From Pseudomonas sp. SJZ079 (GTDB lineage Bacteria; Pseudomonadota; Gammaproteobacteria; Pseudomonadales; Pseudomonadaceae), in assembly GCF_007993865.1 (NCBI RefSeq), contig NZ_VIUH01000015.1, positions 61,229 through 125,228 on the forward strand: a stretch of DNA of 64,000 nucleotides, written 5' to 3'. Within the stretch, counting starts at the first letter, position 1. Every line of letters starts with the position of its first letter. The translations under genes were made by a program, and so were the position numbers. Positions 51,110 through 60,630 of the stretch are shown here, one piece after another. The notes below the pieces were generated by a model. The model worked only from the letters and a program-made list of their open reading frames with translations. It was not told the DNA's origin and did not search any database.

Positions 51110-52534
51110 TTAAGCGCGCGGCAGGCTGAGGCGCACCTCGACGCCGCCGTCGACATTGCTTAGCTGCAACGCCCCGCCATGCAAGGCCATGACCTCCTGC
51201 ACGAAATTCAGCCCCAGGCCGGTGCTCTTGCGCCCAGTGGCCGGGCGCGGCAGCGAGTAGAAACGCTCGCACAGGCGCGCCAGGGCGTAGTCGGGAATCG
51301 GCGCCCCCTGATTGAACACACGGACGTCGATTTGCTCGCCGGTGGCGCTGGCCGCAAAGCGGATCAGCCCGTCCGCCGGGGTGAAGTCGAGGGCGTTATC
51401 CAGCAGGTTGCTCAGCGCCTGACGCAGCAGAAAGCGTTCGCCACGGACCGACAACGCCTGAGGGATCAGGTTCTCGACCCGTAGCCCGGCGCGCTCGATA
51501 CGCGCCATTTGCCCCTGCAGCAGTGACTCGACCAGCGGCTGCAGCGGCACCGCCACCCGCTCTTCCAGACCCTGGCGCTGCTCGACCTGAGCCAGGTGCA
51601 ACAGGCGCTCGATGAGTTGCTGCAGGCGCGCGCTTTCCTGCTCGATATTGCCGACGAAACGCTGCCGCTGCTCTTCCGGCATGGCGCCACCGAGCAGTTC
51701 GGCGGCGCCGCGAATGGCCGCCAGCGGACTCTTCAGCTCATGGGTCAGGCTGTGCACGTAGCGCTCGACATAGGCCCTGCCCTCCAGCTCGGTGCGCATG
51801 CGCTCGACCGCCTCGGCCAGGTGCGTCAGCTCGCCGCCACTGAGGGCCGGCAATTCGGCGCGCTGCCCGGCACTCACCGCCTGGGCATAGCGGGTCAGGC
51901 GCCGCAACGAGGCACTCAGCCACCAGGACAGCACGCCGCCGAGCAGCAGGCCGAGGCCGATCAAGCCGCCACCGAGCCAGGCCAGGCGCCGCTGCGAACG
52001 CTCGATATAGGGCTGCAAGGTGCGATTGGGCTTGGCCACCGCGACCACGCCGATGATCCGTTGGCCCTGCATGATCGGCGCGGCCACATACATCACCGAG
52101 GAGTCCGGGTCCTCAGGGTCCTCGCGGGTCGAGCGCGCGCCATACTCGCCGCGCAGGGTGCGGTAGACGTCGTTCCAGCGCGAGTAGTCCTGACCCACGG
52201 CGCCACCGCTGGAGTCGAGCAGGACGATACCCTGGGCATCGGTGACGTAGATGCGGTGGTTGACCTGAGTCTTCTGCACGCCCCAGATCTCGGCCTGCGG
52301 CTGGCGTTGGCCATAGGCCTTGAGCAGCTCGGGCAGACGACTCTGTGCCAAGCGGCCGGCCTCGAGGTCATCGCGGAGGATTTCCGCCAGCAGGTTGGCG
52401 GTGTCCACCAGGGTTTCCTCGGTGGACTGACGCACGCCGGGGCGGATCTCGTCCATCACCGTGCTCAGCACGAACCAGCCGGCCAGGCCGACGAAGAGGA
52501 AATACACCAGAAAAATCCGCACGCCCAGCGGCAT
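51110..52534 (-). CDS. creC: Sensor histidine kinase CreC
   Basis: A 474-residue inner-membrane kinase. TM1 (residues ~5-27) and TM2 (~190-210) flank a periplasmic sensor domain with RIYVTDAQGIVLLDSSGGAVGQDYSRWNDVYRTLRGEYGAR, which is CreC-like. A HAMP region follows, then the HisKA box HSLTHELKSPLAAIRGAAELL (His near residue 264), the N box, and G boxes STGLGLNFVQEVM. It starts one base inside the creB stop (TAATG), so the pair is translated together. CreBC responds to growth substrate and envelope stress. Confidence 0.92.
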   Translation of the reverse strand: MPLGVRIFLVYFLFVGLAGWFVLSTVMDEIRPGVRQSTEETLVDTANLLAEILRDDLEAGRLAQSRLPELLKAYGQRQPQAEIWGVQKTQVNHRIYVTDAQGIVLLDSSGGAVGQDYSRWNDVYRTLRGEYGARSTREDPEDPDSSVMYVAAPIMQGQRIIGVVAVAKPNRTLQPYIERSQRRLAWLGGGLIGLGLLLGGVLSWWLSASLRRLTRYAQAVSAGQRAELPALSGGELTHLAEAVERMRTELEGRAYVERYVHSLTHELKSPLAAIRGAAELLGGAMPEEQRQRFVGNIEQESARLQQLIERLLHLAQVEQRQGLEERVAVPLQPLVESLLQGQMARIERAGLRVENLIPQALSVRGERFLLRQALSNLLDNALDFTPADGLIRFAASATGEQIDVRVFNQGAPIPDYALARLCERFYSLPRPATGRKSTGLGLNFVQEVMALHGGALQLSNVDGGVEVRLSLPRA

Positions 52535-53211
52535 TAAACCAGCCTCAGGCTGTAACCCAGGCCGCGATGGGTCTGGATCGGCTCGGCATCGACGGCCACC
52601 GCGCGCAACTTGGCGCGCAGGCTCTTGATATGGCTGTCGATATTGCGCTCATAACCGACATCGGCGGCCACCCCCAGGCCGTCCAGCAGTTGCTCGCGGC
52701 TGAACACCCGTTCGGGCTGGGCGAGCAGGGTTTGCAGCAGGCGAAACTCATGGCGGGTGAGGCCGAGCAGCTGGCCGTGGTAGTGGATCTGCACCCGCTC
52801 GCCATCCAGCTGGAAGGGCCCACTCGGTCCGGTTATCGGGGCGGCGCGCGGCGCTACACGCTTGAGGATGGCCTTGACCCGCGCCGCCACTTCGCGCGGG
52901 CTGAAGGGTTTGACCACATAGTCGTCGGCGCCGATCTCCAGGCCCACCACCCGGTCGACCTCGCCATCGCGCGCGGTGAGGAAGATCACCGGCACCTCGG
53001 AAAAGCGCCGCAGGCGTTTACAGGCCTCGAAGCCGCTGATATCCGGCAGGCCGACGTCGAGAATCAACAGATCCACCGACTGCAGCTGCAGATAGTCCAG
53101 GCCGGCTTGCGCCAACGCCAGCCAATGGGTGCTGAATCCCTCGGCCTGCAGGGCGTAAATCAGCGTGTCGGCAATCGCGGCTTCGTCTTCGACGATCAAT
53201 ATGTGCGGCAT
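52534..53211 (-). CDS. creB: Response regulator CreB
   Basis: A 225-residue OmpR-type regulator. The receiver domain has the acidic pair near residues 9-10, the phosphoacceptor Asp52 in LLILDVGLPDISGFE, and KPFSPREV. The C-terminal winged helix carries LTRHEFRLLQTLL and YERNIDSHIKSLRAKL. The receiver sequence is closer to CreB than to other OmpR family members. The ATG at 53211 is favoured because AGGA lies five bases before it. It is the first gene of creBC; a four-copy repeat element lies upstream. Confidence 0.92.
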   Translation of the reverse strand: MPHILIVEDEAAIADTLIYALQAEGFSTHWLALAQAGLDYLQLQSVDLLILDVGLPDISGFEACKRLRRFSEVPVIFLTARDGEVDRVVGLEIGADDYVVKPFSPREVAARVKAILKRVAPRAAPITGPSGPFQLDGERVQIHYHGQLLGLTRHEFRLLQTLLAQPERVFSREQLLDGLGVAADVGYERNIDSHIKSLRAKLRAVAVDAEPIQTHRGLGYSLRLV

Positions 53212-53302
53212 GGGCATCCTGCAGGTGAGCGGCTCGCCGAGGAGCCTGCGGCAGGCCGTTCGCAGCGTCAAGGTGGTCGGTTCAGGGGGGGTGTATGCAG
53301 AC

Positions 53303-53460
53303 CGCAGGGTGGGTTAGACGCCCATTCGCCGCTCGAATTGCCATCACCATGACGAGAGGCGGCGTAACCCACCATTGGCGCCCTGAGATGGTGGGTTACG
53401 GCTCCCTTGGCTTTCGCCTGTGTATCGGCATCCGTGCTCGGGAGCCTAACCCACCCTACG
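53303..53460. repeat. Four-copy alternating GGTGGGTTA element
   Basis: GGTGGGTTAGACGCC (from 53307), its inverse GGCGTAACCCACC (53361-53373), GGTGGGTTACGGC (53389 on) and the inverse GCCTAACCCACCC (53444-53456) form two nested dyads. It lies between creB and the chemoreceptor, transcribed toward creB. No gene inside. Confidence 0.65.
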
Positions 53461-53479
53461 AAAACGCTGTATCAGGCCG

Positions 53480-55510
53480 TCAGTCCAGCTGGAAGCGCCC
53501 GGTGTTTTGCGCCAGGCCCTCGCTGCCTCGGCGCAACTGCTCGGCCGCGGCACTGACCGCCTTGGCGCCATCGAGCAGATGACCGGCGCTCTGATCGACC
53601 TGCTGGATATTGCCGCTGACCTCATCGGCGGTTGCCGCCTGCTGCTCGGCGGCGGTGGCGATCTGGGCCAGGCGGTCGCTGACCCGCTGCACCGACTCGA
53701 CGATGCCGGCCAGGTCCTCGCCCATCGCCAGCACGCTGCCGACATCGCCCTCGGCCTGGCTGACCGCCTCTTCCATCAGGCTGACGGACTGGCCGACCAC
53801 CTTGTGCAGGTCGGCCACGGTCTGGGCGATTTCCGCGGTGGAGTTCTGCGTGCGTTGCGACAGACTGCGCACCTCGTCGGCGACCACGGCAAAGCCGCGG
53901 CCCTGCTCGCCGGCCCGCGCCGCTTCGATGGCGGCGTTGAGCGCCAGCAAGTTGGTCTGCTCGGCGATGCCCTTGATCACATCGACCACCCGGGTGATCT
54001 GCTCGGTCTGCACGCGCAACTGCTGCAAGGTAGCCGCGCTGTCGCCCAGGCGGCTGCTCAGCTGGCGCATGCTGGCACTGGTACGCACGCTGCGCTGGTT
54101 GCTCTGACTGGCGATTTCACGGGTTTGCCCGGCCTCCACTGCCGCCTGCTCGCAGCTTTGCGCGACGCTCTGCGCGGTGGCGGCCATTTGCGTGGCGGCG
54201 GTGGCGATCTGACTCATCTGCGCCTGCTGCTGCTCCACCTCGTTCAGTGCCTCACTGGCCTGCACACTCAAGGTTTGCACGGTGCCGTCGAGCTGCTGGC
54301 TTTCCCGATTGACCCCGAGCATCGAGCCGCGCAGCTGCTCGACCGCGCTATTCAGGGCGCTGGCGATAGCCGCCAGATCATCCTCGCCGTGCACCTGCAT
54401 GCGCACCCGCAGGTCGCCATCGCGCAGCCCCTGCGCCGCCGCGATGATGCCGGCGGTGCTGCGGCTGATCGACGCGTTGAGGCAAAACAATACGTACAGA
54501 GCCAGCAGGGTGAGCACGGCAAAGGCGCCGATCACCTCGGTCATATCGAGTACCCGGCCCTGCCGATAGTCACCCAGGCTCAGGGCGAACTGCTGGTACA
54601 GCGCCAGTTGCAGAGCGTGCAATTTTCCGCCCAGGGCATCGGTACGCTGAATCAATTGCTCGGGGCTGAGGGTCATCGGGCTGGCCTCGAACATGTCGCG
54701 ATCGATCTCGACCAGCGCACGTTCAAGGCCTTGCCTGGCCTCGGCAAAGGGCGCTTGCAGCTGCACCATCACCTGCGGCGACTCCTGCGCCAAAGTGGAC
54801 TGCGCCTTGCTCAACTGACCGAGCGATTCCTCCAGGCCGCGGCGTAGCTCGCCAATTTTCAAGCGGCTTTGCAAGGTGAAGCGCTGTGACAACACGGCGC
54901 CATAACCATTGGCGACAAAACTACCGAGGCGCTCCAGCATCAGCGGCAGGGTAACGCTCAGGTTCTCAACGAGCAGCGAGGTATCGAGATGCGAATCGAG
55001 GGTCAAGCCGCTGTCGGTGGCCAGCTGCTCACGCAACACCGCCAACTGCATCAGGGTTTTTTGGTAACGCTGCACGGCGTCCGGTAACGCCAGCTTGCCG
55101 ACTGACGCCACACTCAGTTCAGGGCGTAACGCTTGCAAAGCAGCGAATTTCTCCACTGCCATGGGGCTCGACGGGCTACTTTGCAGCACCGTAGCGGCCC
55201 GTTTCAGCGCCTCGTCCAGGCCCGGGGCACGCTGCTGCAAGAGTTTTTCGGCCTGCTCGTCGGTGCCTTTCCAGCGTGCGGTCAAGGTCTGCTGTTCGAG
55301 CAGTTCCTGCTGCACCGCCCCCAGCGCCTGAACCCCGCGCATGCCCTCCAGCTCCCGGTCGATCAAACTCAGCCGCGACAGCTGATCGGTGGTGATCATC
55401 CACAGTGCATAGGCCAACGGCAGCACGAACAACACGAACAACAGCTGAAATTTGCGCGCGAAGCTGAAGCGCTCCAATACACGTACACCCGGTTTGAGTA
55501 CTCCAGTCAT
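53480..55510 (-). CDS. Methyl-accepting chemotaxis protein
   Basis: A 676-residue chemoreceptor. TM1 lies near residues 20-42 and TM2 near 325-350, bracketing a large periplasmic domain of about 280 residues whose ligand class I cannot assign. A HAMP domain follows TM2 ([32 protein letters not shown]). The signalling domain has the conserved hairpin tip [20 protein letters not shown] and [22 protein letters not shown]. The C-terminus has no NWETF-type docking pentapeptide. The start at ATG 55510 is the first in frame. Confidence 0.92.
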   Translation of the reverse strand: MTGVLKPGVRVLERFSFARKFQLLFVLFVLPLAYALWMITTDQLSRLSLIDRELEGMRGVQALGAVQQELLEQQTLTARWKGTDEQAEKLLQQRAPGLDEALKRAATVLQSSPSSPMAVEKFAALQALRPELSVASVGKLALPDAVQRYQKTLMQLAVLREQLATDSGLTLDSHLDTSLLVENLSVTLPLMLERLGSFVANGYGAVLSQRFTLQSRLKIGELRRGLEESLGQLSKAQSTLAQESPQVMVQLQAPFAEARQGLERALVEIDRDMFEASPMTLSPEQLIQRTDALGGKLHALQLALYQQFALSLGDYRQGRVLDMTEVIGAFAVLTLLALYVLFCLNASISRSTAGIIAAAQGLRDGDLRVRMQVHGEDDLAAIASALNSAVEQLRGSMLGVNRESQQLDGTVQTLSVQASEALNEVEQQQAQMSQIATAATQMAATAQSVAQSCEQAAVEAGQTREIASQSNQRSVRTSASMRQLSSRLGDSAATLQQLRVQTEQITRVVDVIKGIAEQTNLLALNAAIEAARAGEQGRGFAVVADEVRSLSQRTQNSTAEIAQTVADLHKVVGQSVSLMEEAVSQAEGDVGSVLAMGEDLAGIVESVQRVSDRLAQIATAAEQQAATADEVSGNIQQVDQSAGHLLDGAKAVSAAAEQLRRGSEGLAQNTGRFQLD

Positions 55511-55646
55511 AGCGACACCTCAACGAGTCCAGCGCGCACCCTGACAGGTGCGGCAAAGAACATCATCAAGCAATAACTACGCCGACTAGTGGCGCGCGCC
55601 GCTGTCGCTCACGCCGACAACGGCGCGCAAGTGAAAACCGGGTGTT

Positions 55647-56156
55647 TCAGCACTGCGGACGAGCCGCACTGTAGCGCTCCGCCGGGGCGATCGCCGCGTC
55701 AAAGTCGCGCAAGGCACTGGCGCCAATCAGCAATGGATAGTTGAAATGACTGCGGTCGGTGAGGTTGACCTCGATGGTGCGCGCCTGATTGCCCAGGCAG
55801 ACCTGCATATCGACCACCGGGCGTGTGGCCACGCTGGTACGACTGGCCGAGGCGCCCTCTTCGGCACGCGACTTGATCTCGCCAATGCGCGCCAGGGGTT
55901 GTTCGAACAAGGTGTCGCTGGCGTTCTCGCTGGCCAGGCGAAAACGCACCCAGTCCTCACCGTTGCGCTCGAAACGCTCGATGTCCTTGGCCGACAGCGA
56001 TGCGGTCAGCGCGCCGGTATCCATCTTGGCTTTCAGGGTTTGGCCGATTTGCGGCAGGCGGATGTATTCGTAGCGCCCGTAGAGGGTCGCTTGATTGGCC
56101 AGCGCCGGCAGGGCGAGCAGGGCCAATAAAACGGCAACAAGCTTCACGTCGAGCAT
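55647..56156 (-). CDS. Periplasmic retropepsin-like protease family protein (PF05618 type)
   Basis: A 169-residue exported protein with a signal peptide ending near residue 20 (ALLALPALANQ). The mature part has MDTGALTASL (D46-T-G48), the aspartic-protease-like motif of the family formerly named ATP-dependent zinc protease, and ends FNYPLLIGASALRDFDAAIAP. Retropepsins work as dimers with one Asp each, so proteolysis is plausible but unproven. The start at ATG 56156 gives the signal peptide directly. No linked target gene. Confidence 0.78.
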   Translation of the reverse strand: MLDVKLVAVLLALLALPALANQATLYGRYEYIRLPQIGQTLKAKMDTGALTASLSAKDIERFERNGEDWVRFRLASENASDTLFEQPLARIGEIKSRAEEGASASRTSVATRPVVDMQVCLGNQARTIEVNLTDRSHFNYPLLIGASALRDFDAAIAPAERYSAARPQC

Positions 56157-56196
56157 TTCTCCGTCAAAAATTCGTGGACTAGTGGCCTGTACGGTA

Positions 56197-56310
56197 GTTG
56201 GTTAACTCAAGTTCGGATGGTTGAGATTCCGAGACCAGGCGCTGCGACGAGTCATAGTCGGCTATGGCGAGGAGCGGCAACGCAGTATCGGGGCCTCAAA
56301 CGCCGAAATT
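56197..56310. repeat. Intergenic dyad containing CGAGTCATAG, second copy
   Basis: GCGCTGCGACGAGTCATAGT, then CGGCTATGGCGAGGAGCGGC, then a tail CAACGCAGTATCGGGGCCTC. It shares the CGAGTCATAG/GGCTATGGC core with 10037-10134. It lies ahead of the retropepsin-like gene. Confidence 0.5.
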
Positions 56311-56367
56311 GACTAATTGAACTAGGACTGGCCCGGCTGCCGATGGCTCAGCGGAAAAGACGAGCGC

Positions 56368-57600
56368 TTAGCGGGCGGACAGGCCCGTCCACAACTGCTC
56401 AAGATTACGAAAGCCCCAGGTGGCGGCGGATTCGCGGCCGACTATCTTGTCGCGACCGACCCATTTGGCCAGGTCAATGACCTCCTGGGGAATCGGCGCT
56501 TTCGACTTGATCGAAAAGAACACCTTGACCCTCGGCGTGAGTAACGACTGGCCATGCTGCTCCAGCACCACGCCGAGCCGCCCGCTCTGCAGGCGCACCA
56601 ACGAGCCGGTGGGATAGATGCCGACGGCCCTGACAAAGGACTGGAACACCGCCTCGTCGAAGTGCCCCTTGCTCCACTCGGCCATCTTGTGGATCGACTC
56701 GGCGGGCTCCCAACCGGTTTTGTACGGGCGGTTCGAGGTGATCGCGTCGTACACGTCGCAGACCGCGCCCATCTTCGCGAACAGGCTGATCTGGCCACCG
56801 CTGAGTTTGTGCGGGTAACCGCTGCCGTCGACTTTTTCATGGTGATGCAGGCACACATCCAGCACCAGCGCACCGACCTGCTGGCAGTCCAGGAGGATCT
56901 TGCCGCCGGCTTCCGGGTGTCCGCGAACCAGCTCGAACTCCGCGTCGGTGAGCTTGCCCGGCTTGTTCAACACTTCGTTCGGCACCGCCATCTTGCCGAT
57001 GTCATGCAGCAAGCCCGCCATGCCCGCCTCGCGGACCTGTTCATCGTTCAGCTCGAGCTGACGCGCCAGGGCGATCATCAACGCACAGACCGCGACCGAG
57101 TGCATGTAGGTGTACTCGTCCGCGTGTTTGAGCCGCGCCAGGCTGATCAGCGCATTCGGTTGGCGCATGATCGAGGCGGATATTTCGTCGACCAGTTCGG
57201 CTACATGGGCCACGTCGACCGCCCGGCCCATGCGCGCATCGCCGAACATCGCCATCACCGCAATCTTGGAGCTGTCACAAAGCTTGACCGCGCGGTCGAT
57301 TTCTTCATCCAACGCCAACTGCGGGTTTTTCTTCGCTGGCTCGGCGGCGAGCAGCAGCGCCTCGGTCTCGACGTTGACCTGCTCGACCGTCTGCCCACTC
57401 GGCACGTCCAGGCCTTTGTCGATATCGATCCACACCTCGCGGATACCACTGTCGCGAATGCGTTGCAGGTCCTTGGGGTTGTCCAGCAGGAACCGGGTTT
57501 TCCAGAACGGATGCTCCATCCATGAGCCGCACAACTCATGGATGTACATGCCCTGAAGCAACTCGGTGGCAGGAATGCGTTTAAGCACGAAGACGACCAC
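56368..57600 (-). CDS. HD-GYP phosphodiesterase with DUF3391 N-terminus
   Basis: A 410-residue c-di-GMP phosphodiesterase. The N-terminal DUF3391 region (residues ~5-130, GMYIHELCGSWMEHPFWKTRFLL) is followed by the HD-GYP domain, with GLLHDIGKMAVP, the GYP motif HHEKVDGSGYPHKLSGGQ and CDVYDAITSNRPYK. All metal-ligand and GYP residues are present, so activity is expected. It starts at GTG 57600 or at GTG 57588, which would give the usual family start (MLKRIPATELLQGM). Monocistronic. With the GGDEF protein at 16565-17869 it makes two c-di-GMP enzymes in the window. Confidence 0.9.
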   Translation of the reverse strand: MVVFVLKRIPATELLQGMYIHELCGSWMEHPFWKTRFLLDNPKDLQRIRDSGIREVWIDIDKGLDVPSGQTVEQVNVETEALLLAAEPAKKNPQLALDEEIDRAVKLCDSSKIAVMAMFGDARMGRAVDVAHVAELVDEISASIMRQPNALISLARLKHADEYTYMHSVAVCALMIALARQLELNDEQVREAGMAGLLHDIGKMAVPNEVLNKPGKLTDAEFELVRGHPEAGGKILLDCQQVGALVLDVCLHHHEKVDGSGYPHKLSGGQISLFAKMGAVCDVYDAITSNRPYKTGWEPAESIHKMAEWSKGHFDEAVFQSFVRAVGIYPTGSLVRLQSGRLGVVLEQHGQSLLTPRVKVFFSIKSKAPIPQEVIDLAKWVGRDKIVGRESAATWGFRNLEQLWTGLSAR

Positions 57601-57717
57601 AGCGGTAGCGAATGAACGCTCTAAGCATAAGCCATCAATCGTCAGTGGCCGTTTAACATCAAAGAATTATTTCCCCGACTCCGCCGCTGCAGGCACTCAC
57701 ACCGCTCCGTCAGGTCG

Positions 57718-58905
57718 CTAGCGTTGCAGCACATGAATCCGCGAGAGCAACTCGTCGCGATCGACATAACAGCCCTTGAAGTGACGGGCACCGCTGGCCG
57801 GGTCGAATTCAGTGCGGGCATGCAGGGTACGGCGGTTGTCGAAGCACCAGAGTTGTCCCGCATCCAGCCTGCGCTGCACACGGAAACGCGCTTCGCGGGT
57901 CATCTCGATGAAGCGCCGGTAAGCGCTGTACAGCGCCGGCATGCGCTCGACCGGTGCATCGAAGGCGCCGCGGAGGAAGTTGCCCATGCGCACCTCGCTG
58001 ACCATGCCGTGCGCATCCAGGGCGATGATCGGCGCCAGGCAGCGATAATCGCTGCTGCGACTCTTGTTGCGGAACTCCACCGGCAGCTCGCAGAGCGCCT
58101 GGAAATGCTCCGGTGTCTCCTGGCGCAAGGCCTCGGCGATGGCGAAGCCGTCGACGAAGACACTCTCGCCGCCCGTGGCATCGTTGACCAGGCAATGTAG
58201 AAACTGCAGGCCCGGCTGCAGCTCGCGGGTCGGCAGGTCGGTGTGCAGCGGCAGGTTGAAGGAGGTGTAGGCATTGCTGTCGGCGTCGGCCTTGGACTGC
58301 ACGTCGAACAACACGCCGAAGTTGCTCTCGCGGATGAAGGAGATGCGCTTGGCGAGCGCTGGCAACACGTCCTCAGTGGTCGGCACCGCGCGCAGCTGGG
58401 TCAGGCCGATGTCGCGCAGCGCCAGCAACCACTGCAGCAGCGCGCCGTCATCCGCCATCACCGCCTGGTAGTCGAACTGCGGCAGGCGCTCGCTCATCTC
58501 GGCGCCCCACAGACGGCTCTGCGGACGCAACGCGCGGCGTTCGCCGCGCGAGACCTCATCGTAGGCGTGGGCACGCAGCCAACCGGGGTGAAAGCGGCTG
58601 CGATGACCATCCTGCCAATCGATCAGCAGATGGCCGTGCTCGTCGATGCGGGTGCGCTGGGGATGCAGATCTTCCGGTGCATCGACGATCTCGAACAACT
58701 GCTCGCGGGTCACGCTGTACACACACTGGCCGCAGGCGCAGTTGTCGCGCAGCCACTGGTAGTGGAAGGGACTGACCCGACCGTCGCTCCACCGGGTGTC
58801 CAGCGCATCGCCCGCAGGCATCAGATTGAGCAGGTCGGCGCTAATCGGATAGCGGCGCCAGTCGGCGATAGGCGCAGCGTCTAGGGAGGAATCTACAGCG
58901 TTCAT
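57718..58905 (-). CDS. Gamma-butyrobetaine hydroxylase (2-oxoglutarate dioxygenase)
   Basis: A 395-residue Fe(II)/2-oxoglutarate oxygenase that hydroxylates gamma-butyrobetaine to L-carnitine. The N-terminal domain has a zinc-binding CACGQC cluster (C56, C58, C61) as in human BBOX1. The catalytic domain has LPLHTDLPTRELQPG, holding the HxD metal pair, and the distal His in RTLHARTEFD. TrmE-like or trimethyllysine hydroxylase alternatives are less likely because carnitine genes follow directly. It lies 75 bases downstream of the thioesterase gene on the same strand, so it is probably read from the carnitine operon. Confidence 0.88.
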   Translation of the reverse strand: MNAVDSSLDAAPIADWRRYPISADLLNLMPAGDALDTRWSDGRVSPFHYQWLRDNCACGQCVYSVTREQLFEIVDAPEDLHPQRTRIDEHGHLLIDWQDGHRSRFHPGWLRAHAYDEVSRGERRALRPQSRLWGAEMSERLPQFDYQAVMADDGALLQWLLALRDIGLTQLRAVPTTEDVLPALAKRISFIRESNFGVLFDVQSKADADSNAYTSFNLPLHTDLPTRELQPGLQFLHCLVNDATGGESVFVDGFAIAEALRQETPEHFQALCELPVEFRNKSRSSDYRCLAPIIALDAHGMVSEVRMGNFLRGAFDAPVERMPALYSAYRRFIEMTREARFRVQRRLDAGQLWCFDNRRTLHARTEFDPASGARHFKGCYVDRDELLSRIHVLQR

Positions 58906-58980
58906 GGCGATCTCCTGGCGGGATGCGTATTTATTGTTCTGCGCGCTTATTCACTACTCGGCCCTTGGGCCAGCGTTGAC

Positions 58981-59469
58981 CTATGCCTTGGCCGGCGGCA
59001 AGCCGATCACCCGGCCAACACAGGCCGGCGTTGGCAGACCGCGATGGGCCTCGCCCAGCGCCAACACCCGCTGCAGCACCTGCTCATCGAATGGCGCCGA
59101 ACGCGAGGTGGCGCTATCGATGTTCATCAGCATCTGCTCGCTCTCGGCCAACGCGGCGGCGTTGCCCGGGCGATGCAGGCTGTGGTGGATGTGCAGGCGT
59201 TTGCCGTCATGCGCCAGCAGCTGGCTGCGCACCTCAACCGCCTCACCCAACTTGACCTCGTCGAGGTAATTCAGATGGCACTCCAGGGTGTACAGGGTGT
59301 GCCCGCTGCGGGCGCGACCCGCCTCGTCCAGGCCGAGGTGATCCATCAGCGAGTCGGTGGCGAAACTGAAGATCAGCAGATAGAAGGCATCGCGCAGATG
59401 GCCGTTGTAGTCCACCCATTCGGGTAGGACCGGGGTCTGGTAGGTGGTGAGGGCTGTCGGCGTGGGCAT
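58981..59469 (-). CDS. cdhB: Betainyl-CoA thioesterase of carnitine catabolism
   Basis: A 162-residue hot-dog-fold thioesterase. The start PVLPEWVDYNGHLRDAFYLLIFSFATD carries the acidic/Asn motif and helix typical of 4-hydroxybenzoyl-CoA-type thioesterases. Its place next to cdhA and cdhC matches P. aeruginosa cdhB (PA5385), proposed to release glycine betaine from betainyl-CoA. The gap to cdhA is 94 bases. Assignment rests on context as well as fold. Confidence 0.85.
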   Translation of the reverse strand: MPTPTALTTYQTPVLPEWVDYNGHLRDAFYLLIFSFATDSLMDHLGLDEAGRARSGHTLYTLECHLNYLDEVKLGEAVEVRSQLLAHDGKRLHIHHSLHRPGNAAALAESEQMLMNIDSATSRSAPFDEQVLQRVLALGEAHRGLPTPACVGRVIGLPPAKA

Positions 59470-59563
59470 GGGGCAGTACCTGCAATCATCTGTGCTGGAA
59501 GGCCTACTTCACAGCCTTGCCATTCGCGCGGCAAGCCTGTGGAGTGGCCAGGTTAGCAATGGT

Positions 59564-60529
59564 TCAGTCGGCGAAGTCGAAGCCGTGCTTGGCCTTGGTC
59601 GTCTTGATCGCCTCCATCACCGCCATCAGGCAGTCGTCGCGGTAGCGCTCCAGCTCGGCGATGCTGCGCTCGCCCTGCTGCTCTGTGGTGCCTTCCACCA
59701 CGCTGTCGATCAGGCCGTCGGTCAGCTCAGGCGCCTCAAGGTAGGTCCAGGGCAGTTTCAGCGCCGGGCCGAACTGGGCCATGAAGTGACGCATACCGGC
59801 ATTGCCGCCCGCCAGGGTGTAGGTGAGGAAGCTGCCCATGAACGACCAGCGCAGGCCGGCACCGAAGCGGATCGCATCGTCGATCTCGCCGGTGGTAGCC
59901 ACACCGTCATTGACCAGGTGCAGCGACTCGCGCCACAGCGCCTCGAGCAGACGGTCGGCGATAAAGCCCGGCACTTCCTTGCGCACATGCAGCGGGCGCA
60001 TGCCCAGCGCGGTATAGACCCGAATGGCTGCCTGCACCGCTTCCGGCGCGGTCTTCTCGCCACCCACCACTTCCACCAGCGGCAACAGGTACACCGGGTT
60101 GAACGGATGACCGACCACGCAGCGCTCGGGGTGCACGGCGTCGGCGTAGAACTCGCTGGGCAGCAGGCCCGAGGTGCTCGAACCGATCAGCACGTTGGGC
60201 CGCGCCGCGGCGCTGATCTTGGCGTGCAGGTCGAGTTTCAGCTCCAGACGCTCGGGAGCGCTTTCCTGGATGAAGTCGGCGTCTTTCACGCAGCCTTCGA
60301 TGGTCGCCTCGAAACGCAGCCGCTGCGGCGAGGCGCCAGGCGCCAGGCCCTGCTGCTCCAAGGCCGGCCAGGCATTGGCGATGCGCACACGCAGCACGGC
60401 TTCGGCGCCGGGCGCCGGGTCCCAGGCCACGACATCCAGGCCATGAGCCAGGGCGCGGGCGATCCAGCCGGCGCCGATCACGCCGGTGCCGAGGGCGGCG
60501 AAGGTTTTCAATTCGGTGATAAAGGCCAT
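59564..60529 (-). CDS. cdhA: L-carnitine dehydrogenase
   Basis: A 321-residue NAD-dependent dehydrogenase of the 3-hydroxyacyl-CoA dehydrogenase fold. It oxidises L-carnitine to 3-dehydrocarnitine. The NAD-binding glycine motif is [13 protein letters not shown] (residues ~13-25), and the substrate region includes [11 protein letters not shown] and [14 protein letters not shown]. The start is ATG 60529 ([11 protein letters not shown]), chosen because it gives the family N-terminus and follows GGAGCC; a longer frame reaches 60574 into a REP unit. The REP pair separates it from cdhC. Confidence 0.92.
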   Translation of the reverse strand: MAFITELKTFAALGTGVIGAGWIARALAHGLDVVAWDPAPGAEAVLRVRIANAWPALEQQGLAPGASPQRLRFEATIEGCVKDADFIQESAPERLELKLDLHAKISAAARPNVLIGSSTSGLLPSEFYADAVHPERCVVGHPFNPVYLLPLVEVVGGEKTAPEAVQAAIRVYTALGMRPLHVRKEVPGFIADRLLEALWRESLHLVNDGVATTGEIDDAIRFGAGLRWSFMGSFLTYTLAGGNAGMRHFMAQFGPALKLPWTYLEAPELTDGLIDSVVEGTTEQQGERSIAELERYRDDCLMAVMEAIKTTKAKHGFDFAD

Positions 60530-60545
60530 GGCGGCTCCTGCTGAA

Positions 60546-60605
60546 GTAGCCCGGATGCAATCCGGGGCTGGCAATTCGATCGGTCCCGGATCAGGTCCGG
60601 GCTAC
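60546..60605. repeat. REP unit GTAGCCCGGATGCAATCC, between cdhA and cdhC
   Basis: GTAGCCCGGATGCAATCCGG and an inverted partner ending GGTCCGGGCTAC (60594-60605). It belongs to the same family as the unit at 30523-30574. Confidence 0.75.
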
Positions 60606-60630
60606 TGACGGTTTGAGTAGGGGTGAAGGC

